A DNA stretch of 7,700 nt from an uncultured Micavibrio sp. (GCA_937896295.1 CALBME010000057.1:1-7700); one strand, 5' to 3'. Shown: positions 1-5,630, numbered from the stretch's first letter. The notes: generated by a model from the sequence alone, not told the origin. Translations and numbers: made by a program.

Positions 1-300
1 AATTATTTATTGAATATTGTCTATGTTGGAGCACAATATCAAACAAATAGTGTACACAATGAATTGTCAATTGATGGAAATATGTGTAAAATAAGTAACA
101 TAAATGTTGCGGGATTCGAACCTGATATAGTAAAATCAAGAAAAATTGACATATTAGTAGCAGAAGACAATAAACAAAATCAAAAAGTTAAAATTTATGT
201 ACGCTTTGAAGAACTTCAGGCTTCCAGGACACTCCAAATCTCAAGCTCACGCATCCCGCATCTGGATACAGTCCCGCTAACCAGGCATAAATTTTCATAA
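1..300 (+). pseudogene. 3' end of an AT-rich unknown gene, probably truncated
   Basis: The frame is open from the first base of the window to a TAA at 298-300, so this is the C-terminal part of a gene starting outside. Roughly the first 65 codons are about 27% GC and protein-like, with alternating hydrophobic residues suggesting beta strands (CKISNINVAGFEP, KIDILVAEDN, VKIYVRFEEL). From about base 195 the composition jumps to ~50-55% GC and the last ~35 residues look like arbitrary read-through. I infer a truncated AT-rich gene fused to unrelated DNA. The strand pattern with an N-I-N-x-x-G-F core weakly recalls a PilZ (c-di-GMP-binding) domain cut before its end, but this is a guess from a short pattern and no ligand motif is visible. 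No function is assigned. Confidence 0.35.
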
Positions 301-591
301 TAAAAACCACTTGGCCTCTAGTTGTGACGGCCGCGATCCTCTGCGCGCAGCAGCTGTGAAAGCCCCCAAGCCCTACATCCGGCCTTAACGCACGTACAGA
401 TCTCCGGCGCATTAAAAAACAGGTTCATAAAAGCCGTACTCCGGCTGGCATCACCATCGTTAAGAGAAAATCATTTAAAAACAAAAGATTAACCCTAAAG
501 AAGAGGCAGCCCCCCAGGATCCGTTCGGCTTTGCGGATTGCTGAGGAAACCTGAGCACATGAACATGCGCTTTTATCCCTGTTTTTCCACA

Positions 592-618
592 TGAATCGCT
601 TTGCATCCCCGCGATTCA
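592..618. repeat. 8-bp perfect inverted repeat, operator or leader hairpin
   Basis: TGAATCGC (592-599) and GCGATTCA (611-618) are exact inverted copies separated by 11 bases, 42 bases before the chosen ATG at 661. The geometry fits either a dimeric repressor/activator site or a stem-loop in the 5' leader. No T-run follows, so it is not a simple terminator. Confidence 0.45.
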
Positions 619-633
619 GGTAAGATTGTCGCA

Positions 634-648
634 CCCCCATTCCGGGGA
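634..648 (+). promoter_or_regulatory. Ribosome-binding site inside a small hairpin
   Basis: The only Shine-Dalgarno-like stretch before ATG 661 is GGGGA (644-648), with a rather long spacer of 12 bases. Its GGGG can pair with CCCC at 635-638 across a 5-base loop (ATTCC). If formed in the mRNA, the hairpin would hide the site and reduce translation. The stem is only four G-C pairs, so the effect is uncertain. Confidence 0.35.
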
Positions 649-660
649 CTGAACATACCC

Positions 661-1860
661 ATGCGCTTAAACAGATTTTTGGTCCACGCATCGATCCTGG
701 CGATCGCGCTCTCCCTTACGGATTCCGTGTGGGCACAGGCTGCACCCGATGTGCCGTCTTCGGCGAACGCTGCGCGCCTGTCGAACCCCGACCGCCCCCT
801 GTCGTTCCGACTCGATAACCGCGCCGGTGCCCGTCCTGGCACCGCTTTTTCGCAGACCCCGACACCGGATAACGCCGACCAGATCTTCCTCACCCTCAAA
901 AAAATCACTTTGAGCGGTACCGAGGTGTATGCACCCGCCGATCTTGAACATTTCTGGACAGACAAAGTCGGCAGCGAAATTCCATTGTCCGAAATCTACG
1001 CGATTGCCGACCGCATCACGAAATTCTACCAGGATCAGGGATATATCCTGGCGCGAGCCTACATCCCCGCGCAAGAAATTGAATCCGGTGAAGTCAACAT
1101 AGCCGTCGCCGAAGGCACGATTGCCGATGTCTTCGTAAACGGGGACGGCGCTGGCGTTCTGGATACGGCACCCACGATCACGTCAGTCCATACCGGCATC
1201 GTCAACGCCGGGACCTATACGGGCAACTACAGCGTGGGGGGCGGCGCAGATAATAATTACAGCTTCGCATATACGGGCGGTAATCTGGTCGTGAACAAGA
1301 AGACACTGCTTGTTCAGGCGGGCAATCAAAGCGTTGCCTACGGCAACACCGTTCCCGCGGGTAATATCTTCTACAATGGGTTCGTGAACGGTGAAGATCA
1401 GGCCGTACTGGACACCGCGCCTGTCATTGCCAGCGCGATGAACGGAATTGCAGCACCGGGCACGTATACAGGCAACTACACCGTAGGCGGCGCTGTCGAT
1501 AATAATTACACCTTCGTCTACCTCGCAGGCGATTTCATCGTAACCGGCGAAATTCCCCCGGCCCCGGTCATCCCCTCGACGGTGGAAAGGCTGCATCACT
1601 ACCAGCAGCAGGCACAACAGGTACAGCCGTTTGAAACGCTGATTGAACAGCCCGTGACACAAATGGCCGTCAGCGCCGGCGGTAACACCCTCGGCGGCTT
1701 CAACAGTTTCATTGAAATCGATCCGGATTTCGCCCGCCTGCTCAACCTGGACTGCGTCCGCGCGGGCATTCTCTGCGCCCTCCCCGGGATGCCGGTTCTG
1801 GGCGATGACTTTGGCACCGGTACGCCGGACAGCGATCAGGAGCCAGTAGCGATGAATTAA
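661..1860 (+). CDS. Secreted chimeric protein: TpsB-type POTRA domain fused to TpsA-type MBG repeats
   Basis: The product is 399 residues. ATG 661 is preferred over an upstream in-frame TTG at 601 because it puts a clean signal peptide at the N-terminus (MRLNRFL..., hydrophobic core 10-19, likely cleavage after the AQA at 25-27). Residues ~28-75 form a Pro-rich linker as seen in ShlB/FhaC transporters. Residues ~76-161 match a POTRA_2 domain: start with I-T-L-S-G, helix DRITKFYQDQGYILARAYIP, then V-A-E-G-T-I. In that family a second POTRA and a 16-strand barrel should follow. Instead the chain passes into an incomplete MBG-type unit (158-209) and a complete one (~210-295, with VAYGNT, GTYTGNY, DNNYTF), modules usual near the C-terminus of filamentous-haemagglutinin-like exoproteins. 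The tail (296-399) has a Gln-rich helix and two cysteines (365, 372). Probably an in-frame deletion fusion of a tpsB-tpsA pair; secretion to the periplasm is likely, function unknown. The gene itself is clear, its interpretation less so. Confidence 0.85.
   Translation: MRLNRFLVHASILAIALSLTDSVWAQAAPDVPSSANAARLSNPDRPLSFRLDNRAGARPGTAFSQTPTPDNADQIFLTLKKITLSGTEVYAPADLEHFWTDKVGSEIPLSEIYAIADRITKFYQDQGYILARAYIPAQEIESGEVNIAVAEGTIADVFVNGDGAGVLDTAPTITSVHTGIVNAGTYTGNYSVGGGADNNYSFAYTGGNLVVNKKTLLVQAGNQSVAYGNTVPAGNIFYNGFVNGEDQAVLDTAPVIASAMNGIAAPGTYTGNYTVGGAVDNNYTFVYLAGDFIVTGEIPPAPVIPSTVERLHHYQQQAQQVQPFETLIEQPVTQMAVSAGGNTLGGFNSFIEIDPDFARLLNLDCVRAGILCALPGMPVLGDDFGTGTPDSDQEPVAMN
1132..1545 (+). repeat. Tandem MBG-type coding repeat, period 249 bp
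   Basis: The unit beginning TTCGTAAACGG at 1132 recurs as TTCGTGAACGG at 1381, exactly 249 bases (83 codons) later. Both encode FVNG followed by VLDTAP, an AxGTYTGNY-like segment and DNNY. The second copy ends near 1545, before the domain's start is repeated again. In domain terms there is one complete MBG unit (protein residues ~210-295) preceded by the second half of another (158-209). Nucleotide identity is only moderate, so the repeat is an old duplication rather than a recent one. Confidence 0.8.
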
Positions 1861-1928
1861 TCATCGCCCGCACCGCCTGACACAAATCTATCTGTTTGAA
1901 AATAAACAAAAATATAACAAGCTTTAAA

Positions 1929-1960
1929 AACCGCAGCCCTACGGTTATATATTATTTTTC
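1929..1960 (+). terminator. Possible weak terminator after the chimera gene
   Basis: AACCG (1929-1933) can pair with CGGTT (1942-1946) over an 8-base loop, followed by a T-rich run ending ATTATTTTTC. It lies ~70 bases after the stop codon. The stem is short, so termination would be inefficient. Confidence 0.3.
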
Positions 1961-1969
1961 ATAAAAATA

Positions 1970-1998
1970 TTGTTTTTAATTTTTTTTTAGGGTATAGA
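1970..1998 (+). promoter_or_regulatory. Candidate sigma70-type promoter for the small Ala/Pro protein
   Basis: TTGTTT (1970-1975) and TATAGA (1993-1998) are separated by exactly 17 bases, in an AT-rich block with a run of T. The -10 end lies 34 bases before ATG 2033, giving a short leader. The hexamers are imperfect, and AT-rich sequence produces such matches by chance. Confidence 0.4.
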
Positions 1999-2019
1999 AG
2001 AAGACGTAAAACTCTTCTT
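1998..2019. repeat. 7-bp inverted repeat at the presumed transcription start
   Basis: AAGAAGA (1998-2004) and TCTTCTT (2013-2019) are perfect inverted copies with an 8-base spacer. The repeat abuts the candidate -10 box, placing it across the expected +1, a usual position for a repressor operator. If transcription starts further upstream it would instead be a 5' stem-loop in the mRNA. Confidence 0.4.
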
Positions 2020-2032
2020 GCGAGCGAAAGCC

Positions 2033-2377
2033 ATGCGTAACAAATCCGATATCGTCTTTGCCTGTATCATGGGTGCCTTCTTCGGCGTCGCCATTCTGGG
2101 CATGCCTGATAAGTCGAACACCAATTTTCAGGACAATCTGGTCCAGAATACCAACAGCTTCGCCGCCAACCTGGCCGCCGAATATAACAACGCTGTCACC
2201 ACCGGCACGGTTACCACAACCAATGGTCTTGCCGATATCGCTCCTGCCGCAGGTGACGCTGCACCGGCTGCCGGCACGCCGGCGACACCCGCCGTACAGG
2301 TCACGCCGCAAAATGAAGCCGAAAAAGATCCGGCTGAAACCGCACCGGCGCCCCAGACACCGGCCGCTGCACAGTAA
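2033..2377 (+). CDS. Small membrane-anchored Ala/Pro-rich protein, unknown function
   Basis: The product is 114 residues and is not recognised as a known family. ATG 2033 is chosen over a TTG at 2018 because it starts with a short basic segment (MRNK) leading directly into a hydrophobic stretch (residues ~6-22, DIVFACIMGAFFGVAILGM). That stretch could be a membrane anchor or an uncleaved signal sequence; there is no lipobox. The middle is Asn/Ala/Thr-rich (~29-65), and the last ~50 residues are low-complexity Ala/Pro with a few acidic residues, so the exported part is probably disordered. No strong Shine-Dalgarno sequence is visible. The gene has its own candidate promoter and a hairpin terminator, suggesting a monocistronic transcript. 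Codon use and the clean start support a real gene. An overlapping frame (2058-2435) is rich in Arg/Pro/His and looks like a shadow. Confidence 0.7.
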   Translation: MRNKSDIVFACIMGAFFGVAILGMPDKSNTNFQDNLVQNTNSFAANLAAEYNNAVTTGTVTTTNGLADIAPAAGDAAPAAGTPATPAVQVTPQNEAEKDPAETAPAPQTPAAAQ

Positions 2378-2401
2378 CAGGCACGACCCTCTCTACATTT
2401 C

Positions 2402-2429
2402 CGGCCCGCGAAAGCGGGCCGCTTTCATT
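2402..2429 (+). terminator. Hairpin terminator after the Ala/Pro protein
   Basis: CGGCCCGC (2402-2409) pairs perfectly with GCGGGCCG (2414-2421) around a GAAA tetraloop, a very stable stem, followed by CTTTCATT. The T-tract is interrupted, but stem strength and position 25 bases after the stop codon support termination. Confidence 0.65.
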
Positions 2430-2548
2430 GAATGAAAACAATCCATTTGCTGGCCTTGTCCACACGCGGTACCATAAAAGAGTCTTTCGGGCGTTCGCCC
2501 ATCATAAGCATATGTAATTTCAACGTTCTTCCCGAAAAGGGGATTCAC

Positions 2549-3214
2549 ATGAAGACGTCCACGCGACTCGGCTTACTCGCACTCACAGTATCCACCCTGG
2601 CCATGGCGGTTCCCGCCCGTGCCATGGACATGGACGAAAAGGCGACACATCGCTCCATTTATTTTAAAGGCGCCATCGGCCTGACCAAGCTTCAGGGCAT
2701 GGAATACGACATCAATGCCGGTGAAGTCCGCAACCAGTATCAGAAGGAACTGAGCTACAGCGGCGCTATCGGATACGACTTTGGCAATTACGCGATGGAA
2801 ATGGAATACGCCTACCGCACCAATGATCTGGATGGCCAGACCCTGCTCGGCAGCAAGCTTGCCGACACGGAAGGCGACACACAGTCATCCGCCTTCATGA
2901 TCAACGGCTATTTCGAAACGCCGACCGACAGTAACTGGGTTCCCTATCTGGGCGTCGGCGCCGGTATTGCGCGCGTCAACCTCAACGACCACATGACCGG
3001 CAACATCCTGCTGGTTGACGATAACGCGACGGTCTTCGCATATCAGGGTATTGCAGGCCTTGAATACAATGTTTCACGCAAAATTTCGGCCTTTGCCGAA
3101 TACCGCTATTTTGCCACTGCCGACGTACCCGTCACCACTTTTACCGGCACGAACCACGATGTGGATTACGAATCGCACAACTTTATGACCGGCATCAAAT
3201 ACCAGTTCCAGTAA
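2549..3214 (+). CDS. Outer-membrane beta-barrel protein (OmpA-barrel/Omp25-like, OMP_b-brl type)
   Basis: The product is 221 residues. ATG 2549 is preceded by AGGGGA (2538-2543) with a 5-base spacer and opens a textbook signal peptide (MKTSTRLGLLALTVSTLAMA, likely cleaved after AVPARA at residue 25). The in-frame ATG at 2432 would bury this signal and lies next to the upstream terminator, so it is rejected. The mature ~196 residues alternate in the manner of amphipathic strands: YFKGAIGLT, SYSGAIGYDFGNYAMEMEYAY, WVPYLGVGAGIARV, YQGIAGLEYNVSRKISAFAEYRYF and a C-terminal strand HNFMTGIKYQFQ. This fits an eight-stranded porin-like/opacity-type barrel seen in many proteobacteria. Such proteins serve structural, adhesive or minor permeability roles; the exact role cannot be read here. 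It ends just before a strong terminator and faces the - strand operon convergently. Confidence 0.9.
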   Translation: MKTSTRLGLLALTVSTLAMAVPARAMDMDEKATHRSIYFKGAIGLTKLQGMEYDINAGEVRNQYQKELSYSGAIGYDFGNYAMEMEYAYRTNDLDGQTLLGSKLADTEGDTQSSAFMINGYFETPTDSNWVPYLGVGAGIARVNLNDHMTGNILLVDDNATVFAYQGIAGLEYNVSRKISAFAEYRYFATADVPVTTFTGTNHDVDYESHNFMTGIKYQFQ

Positions 3215-3236
3215 CGGCACGCCCTATATGCAAAAA

Positions 3237-3263
3237 GCCCCGCAGCATATGCGGGGCTTTTTT
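3237..3263. terminator. Strong bidirectional terminator between convergent genes
   Basis: GCCCCGCA (3237-3244) pairs perfectly with TGCGGGGC (3250-3257) around GCATA. Six T follow on the + strand, and five A precede it (3232-3236), giving a T-run on the - strand as well. It lies 22 bases after the + strand barrel gene's stop and 22 bases after the - strand MotB-like gene's stop, so it can end both transcripts. Confidence 0.92.
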
Positions 3264-3285
3264 ATGCGCAACGTGTAAGGGCGCC

Positions 3286-3954
3286 TTATTTGGTGTACAT
3301 GCGGATAGTGACCCAGTCACCCTTGCCGTCGATAGGCGCGGACGGAACGATATTAATGGTGATGTGATCTTTCGGAATATCCGTGCGCATGATGATGTTA
3401 CGCGAGTTCATCAAACGCGCCGTGGCGATTTCCTGGGCAAAGCCTTCGTTTTCGTTCAGGATTTCCTTGGAAGCCTGGATATCGACATAAACATTCGCAG
3501 GGTTGGGCACCTTGGCAAGATAAGCCTTGACGAATTCGTCGTATTTCTTCTGGTTTTCTTCCGTGAAAGAAATGGAATCGCCGCCAAAAAAGATCGTGAC
3601 CTGGTTGGTTGCCGCATCAAACTGAACCGTTTGCTCCTTCGATGCAGCGAATTTGGAGTCGGCCTTTTTCACCTCGTCCTCGATCTCGGCGATCTTCTGC
3701 TTCATCTGCATGTTGTCTTGTTTCAGCTGCTGGTTTTCTTTGACGATCTGCTGGGTCTGTTGTTCAACAGATTTTTGCGCAAGACCGGCAACGGAAGCCA
3801 TGACTTTGGACTTATACGTGATGGTATGAAAATACAGCGCCACCGAAGTGATCAGAACGAAGAAGATGAACATCATGATCACCGAGGACATGATGTCAAC
3901 GAAACCCGGCCAGGTAATACTGGAAACGTCGTCTGGATCTTCTGAAGTGGCCAT
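3286..3954 (-). CDS. MotB/TolR-like stator partner with degenerate OmpA-like domain
   Basis: The product is 222 residues. The start is supported by AGGG six bases upstream on the - strand. A short cytoplasmic N-terminus leads to W-P-G-F-V-D-I-M (15-22) and a single membrane helix (~17-40). Asp20 sits where MotB, ExbD and TolR carry the ion-binding acidic residue. A Gln/Lys/Glu-rich coiled coil follows (~55-107). The periplasmic C-terminal part (~109-222) has the strand-helix order of an OmpA-like peptidoglycan-binding domain and keeps an Arg at the usual place (ATAR, residue 180), but the expected GHTD-type segment reads IQASKE, lacking the key Asp. It begins 25 bases after the MotA-like gene ends, so the two should be co-transcribed and form one complex in the inner membrane. 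Length is shorter than flagellar MotB (~300). Expected role: ion-driven force transmission to the periplasm; target unknown. Confidence 0.85.
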   Translation of the reverse strand: MATSEDPDDVSSITWPGFVDIMSSVIMMFIFFVLITSVALYFHTITYKSKVMASVAGLAQKSVEQQTQQIVKENQQLKQDNMQMKQKIAEIEDEVKKADSKFAASKEQTVQFDAATNQVTIFFGGDSISFTEENQKKYDEFVKAYLAKVPNPANVYVDIQASKEILNENEGFAQEIATARLMNSRNIIMRTDIPKDHITINIVPSAPIDGKGDWVTIRMYTK

Positions 3955-3979
3955 TATTTACCCTGTATTACGATAAGAC

Positions 3980-5413
3980 TTAAGCTTGCGGCGGTTGCTT
4001 TTTATCTTTGAACAGATGGGCAATCTCATCCGCATTGCCCTTGTCCATTTCGTCGAGCAGCGAATTGAGCTGCCAGACCAGGTTTGCGACGTCTTCCTCG
4101 CCCTTGACGATCGGTGCCGTGGCCCCAACCGTAACAGCACCCAGCTTCTCGTCAATCGAAGCCTTGAGCGTCTTGATATCCGCCGCCATCGCCCCGGAGG
4201 CATTTTTGAACGACGTATTCAGCGTGGAGATACTTTCGCTCACGCTTCGCAGGTGCTGCTCGGATTTAACGGCGACCTCGGTCGAGGCGCTCTTGAATTC
4301 GAGCAGATGCTGGGCAATCGACGACAGCGACATGCTGATATCGGCCTGATTGGCGCCAACTTTGTCGGAGACGGCTTTCTGCTGCGCCATCAGGCGTACC
4401 GTCTGCGACATGACAACAATGAGCTGGCCCAGTTTTTTATGCGTACGCTGTGAAACCTGCGCGAACGCGGCAAGCCAGGGCTTGAGGTCGGACCCGCTGG
4501 GAATACGGCCATCGGACCCGGCTTTTTCACCTGCATGGCCAGCGGACGGAATATTCTCGTCAATCCAGCGGCTGGTATTTTCCATGAAATCGTTCTGGAT
4601 GTGACCAGACAGATAGTTGAAATAAGCAACAATCAGCGAACCACCGATTCCGAACAGAGATGCCGAGAAGGCGAGACCCATCCCCTGCAGAGGCGCTGCG
4701 ATCGATCCGATGAAGCCGGACATCTGATCGTCGGAAAGCCCCGAACTGCCGCCCGAAGCATCCCCACCGCCGCCGATATTGGCCATACCGGCCATCGCCT
4801 TACCGACTTCGTCAATGGTATGCAGAAGGCCGATATACGTACCGAGCAGACCCATCATGATCAGAAGGCCGCCAAGGAAGCCCACGCTGCCGCGTGCGTG
4901 CGCGCAACGCGCACCGATCTTCATCTTTAGAAGACGAGCTTCATCATGATTGAACGTGAACGATCCGTAGATCAGCATACGATCAATAGCCGTGGCCAGG
5001 TATTTGGTATCGATGACGTGCCCTTTATCCAGGACCTGCTTGTGAAGCGCGTTGACGTCTTCGATACGGACTTCCGTATGCTGGGCGGTCAATTCGATGT
5101 TACGCAGAATCTGTGCGGCGTGGCGCATGGATTCAATATTGATGACGATCCGGTAAAGCGCGAACGACATGGCGCCGCAAATCAGCGAGTTAAGTGCGAA
5201 TTCACCTGCGACGAAGAAGTGAATGATTGCCTTGCCGCCGTAAGAGCATACGCCGGCGACGAACAAGACCGACAGGATCAGGGGAATGGAATAAAACGCC
5301 GTGATGTTGGTGCGGATGCGCGCATGACCCTGCTTGAGGATTTCAGGGGTTTCGCCTTTCGGACCGGAATTGTCATTCCAGAAAATGATCGGGATTTTTC
5401 TTTTGCTCGCCAT
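3980..5413 (-). CDS. MotA/TolQ/ExbB-family proton channel subunit with long cytoplasmic tail
   Basis: The product is 477 residues. Two N-terminal membrane helices (~37-58 and ~72-92) are followed by a cytoplasmic segment. Then come the family's core pair: helix 3 (~178-200, GLLIMMGLLGTYIGLLHTI) and helix 4 (~236-264, containing IAAPLQGMGLAFSASLFGI). Thr192 and the Ser250/Ser252 region occupy the polar, pore-lining positions of TolQ/ExbB/ZorA-type channels. A Gly/Ser-rich loop (213-225) separates the core helices. After helix 4 about 200 residues remain, mostly predicted helical and cytoplasmic, far longer than in TolQ or ExbB and reminiscent of the ZorA tail. No recognisable Shine-Dalgarno precedes ATG 5413, which opens with a basic MASKRK. 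Paired with the MotB-like gene 25 bases downstream; five copies around two partner chains is the family norm. It conducts H+ or Na+; flagellar MotA is unlikely because no flagellar gene is near. Confidence 0.88.
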   Translation of the reverse strand: MASKRKIPIIFWNDNSGPKGETPEILKQGHARIRTNITAFYSIPLILSVLFVAGVCSYGGKAIIHFFVAGEFALNSLICGAMSFALYRIVINIESMRHAAQILRNIELTAQHTEVRIEDVNALHKQVLDKGHVIDTKYLATAIDRMLIYGSFTFNHDEARLLKMKIGARCAHARGSVGFLGGLLIMMGLLGTYIGLLHTIDEVGKAMAGMANIGGGGDASGGSSGLSDDQMSGFIGSIAAPLQGMGLAFSASLFGIGGSLIVAYFNYLSGHIQNDFMENTSRWIDENIPSAGHAGEKAGSDGRIPSGSDLKPWLAAFAQVSQRTHKKLGQLIVVMSQTVRLMAQQKAVSDKVGANQADISMSLSSIAQHLLEFKSASTEVAVKSEQHLRSVSESISTLNTSFKNASGAMAADIKTLKASIDEKLGAVTVGATAPIVKGEEDVANLVWQLNSLLDEMDKGNADEIAHLFKDKKQPPQA

Positions 5414-5447
5414 GACGGTGCTGGTCCGGTTCGTTCAGATGATTAGA

Positions 5448-5519
5448 TGAAAGCGTTTCATCGCGCCGAAAGGCGCGTAGAGAGATTCTGCTCTCAAAGG
5501 TATCGGATTCTCCAATACC
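5448..5519. repeat. Four consecutive inverted repeats in the leader of the MotA-like gene
   Basis: Read on the + strand: TGAAA-gcg-TTTCA (5448-5460); CGCGCC-gaaa-GGCGCG (5462-5477); GAGAG-attctg-CTCTC (5480-5495); and GGTAT-c-GG-attct-CC-a-ATACC (5499-5519, one mismatch). They follow each other with only 1-3 bases between. On the - strand they lie between the candidate promoter and ATG 5413, so they would form a run of stem-loops in the mRNA leader. None is followed by a T-run suited to termination. Confidence 0.5.
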
Positions 5520-5525
5520 GGTAAA

Positions 5526-5561
5526 GTTATAAACAGGCGCTAAATCACCGCACTACCGCAC
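5526..5561 (-). promoter_or_regulatory. Candidate promoter with tandem 8-base repeat, MotA-like gene
   Basis: On the - strand a -10-like TATAAC (5531-5526) is preceded at the -35 position not by a consensus hexamer but by a tandem repeat GTGCGGTA-GTGCGGTG (5561-5546). A direct repeat overlapping -35 is typical of activator-dependent promoters. It lies within the 217-bp gap between the TolC-like and MotA-like genes, so the motor pair may have its own control. Confidence 0.3.
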
Positions 5562-5616
5562 AAATTTGCGGCCATGGCGGTTTCGGAACAATTAAAATAA
5601 CGAAAGGGAAAGAATG

Positions 5617-5628
5617 GGCTTCGAAGCC
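5617..5628 (-). terminator. Possible weak terminator after the TolC-like gene
   Basis: GGCTTCGAAGCC is a 12-base palindrome starting two bases beyond the stop codon. On the - strand it is followed by a pyrimidine-rich, later T-rich stretch (CATTCTTTCCCTTTCGTTATTTT). The usable stem is only four pairs, so read-through into the MotA-like gene is likely. Confidence 0.25.
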
Positions 5629-5630
5629 GG

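Larger units (their letters stand above)
301..660. other. Gene-poor stretch upstream of the TPS chimera
   Basis: No convincing gene was found on either strand in these 360 bases; the reading frames present are short and not protein-like. The stretch contains an AT-rich patch (about 453-502) that could hold promoter elements, although I find no -35/-10 pair with good spacing. There is a small inverted repeat AGCCG-tactc-CGGCT at 432-446, and the two structures at 592-618 and 634-648 listed separately. It probably contains the promoter and leader of the gene at 661, and possibly debris from a rearrangement, given the composition break near 195. Confidence 0.5.

Noticed and set aside
100..125. 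tRNA T-arm-like GGTTCGAATCC on the - strand
   Set aside because: The loop matches, but the flanking stem halves (TCAGG and CCCGC) do not pair, and no acceptor, D or anticodon arms are found. The sequence lies within a protein-like AT-rich frame.
450..505. CtrA-type TTAA-N7-TTAA sites in the AT-rich patch
   Set aside because: TTAA pairs occur but at spacings of 10-11 rather than 7.
559..594. 11-codon leader ORF beginning MNMRFYPC
   Set aside because: Too short, with no conserved regulatory theme and only a distant GAGG upstream; chance is sufficient.
1183..1662. 159-codon - strand frame opposite the MBG repeats
   Set aside because: It is a mirror of a repetitive GC-rich gene, has no ribosome-binding site, and its cysteine/arginine-rich text matches no fold, whereas the + strand gene has clear domains.
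2058..2435. 125-codon + strand frame overlapping the Ala/Pro protein
   Set aside because: Rich in Arg, Pro, His and Trp from out-of-frame reading, and it runs through the terminator hairpin.
2489..2500. GGGCGTTCGCCC inverted repeat in the beta-barrel gene leader
   Set aside because: The short stem with a minimal loop has no T-run and no promoter element nearby; not enough to call a site.
2432..2548. Upstream ATG extension of the beta-barrel gene
   Set aside because: It lies next to the preceding terminator, lacks a ribosome-binding site, and would bury an excellent signal peptide that follows a strong AGGGGA at 2538-2543.
3286..5413. Zorya anti-phage system (ZorA/ZorB)
   Set aside because: The pair resembles ZorA/ZorB in general layout, but no ZorC, ZorD or ZorE gene is present and the neighbour is a TolC channel. 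Without sequence searches the defence label is not supported.
3286..5413. Flagellar stator MotA/MotB
   Set aside because: The MotA-like protein has a Gly-rich loop and long tail unlike flagellar MotA, the MotB-like protein lacks the usual peptidoglycan motif, and no flagellar genes are in view.
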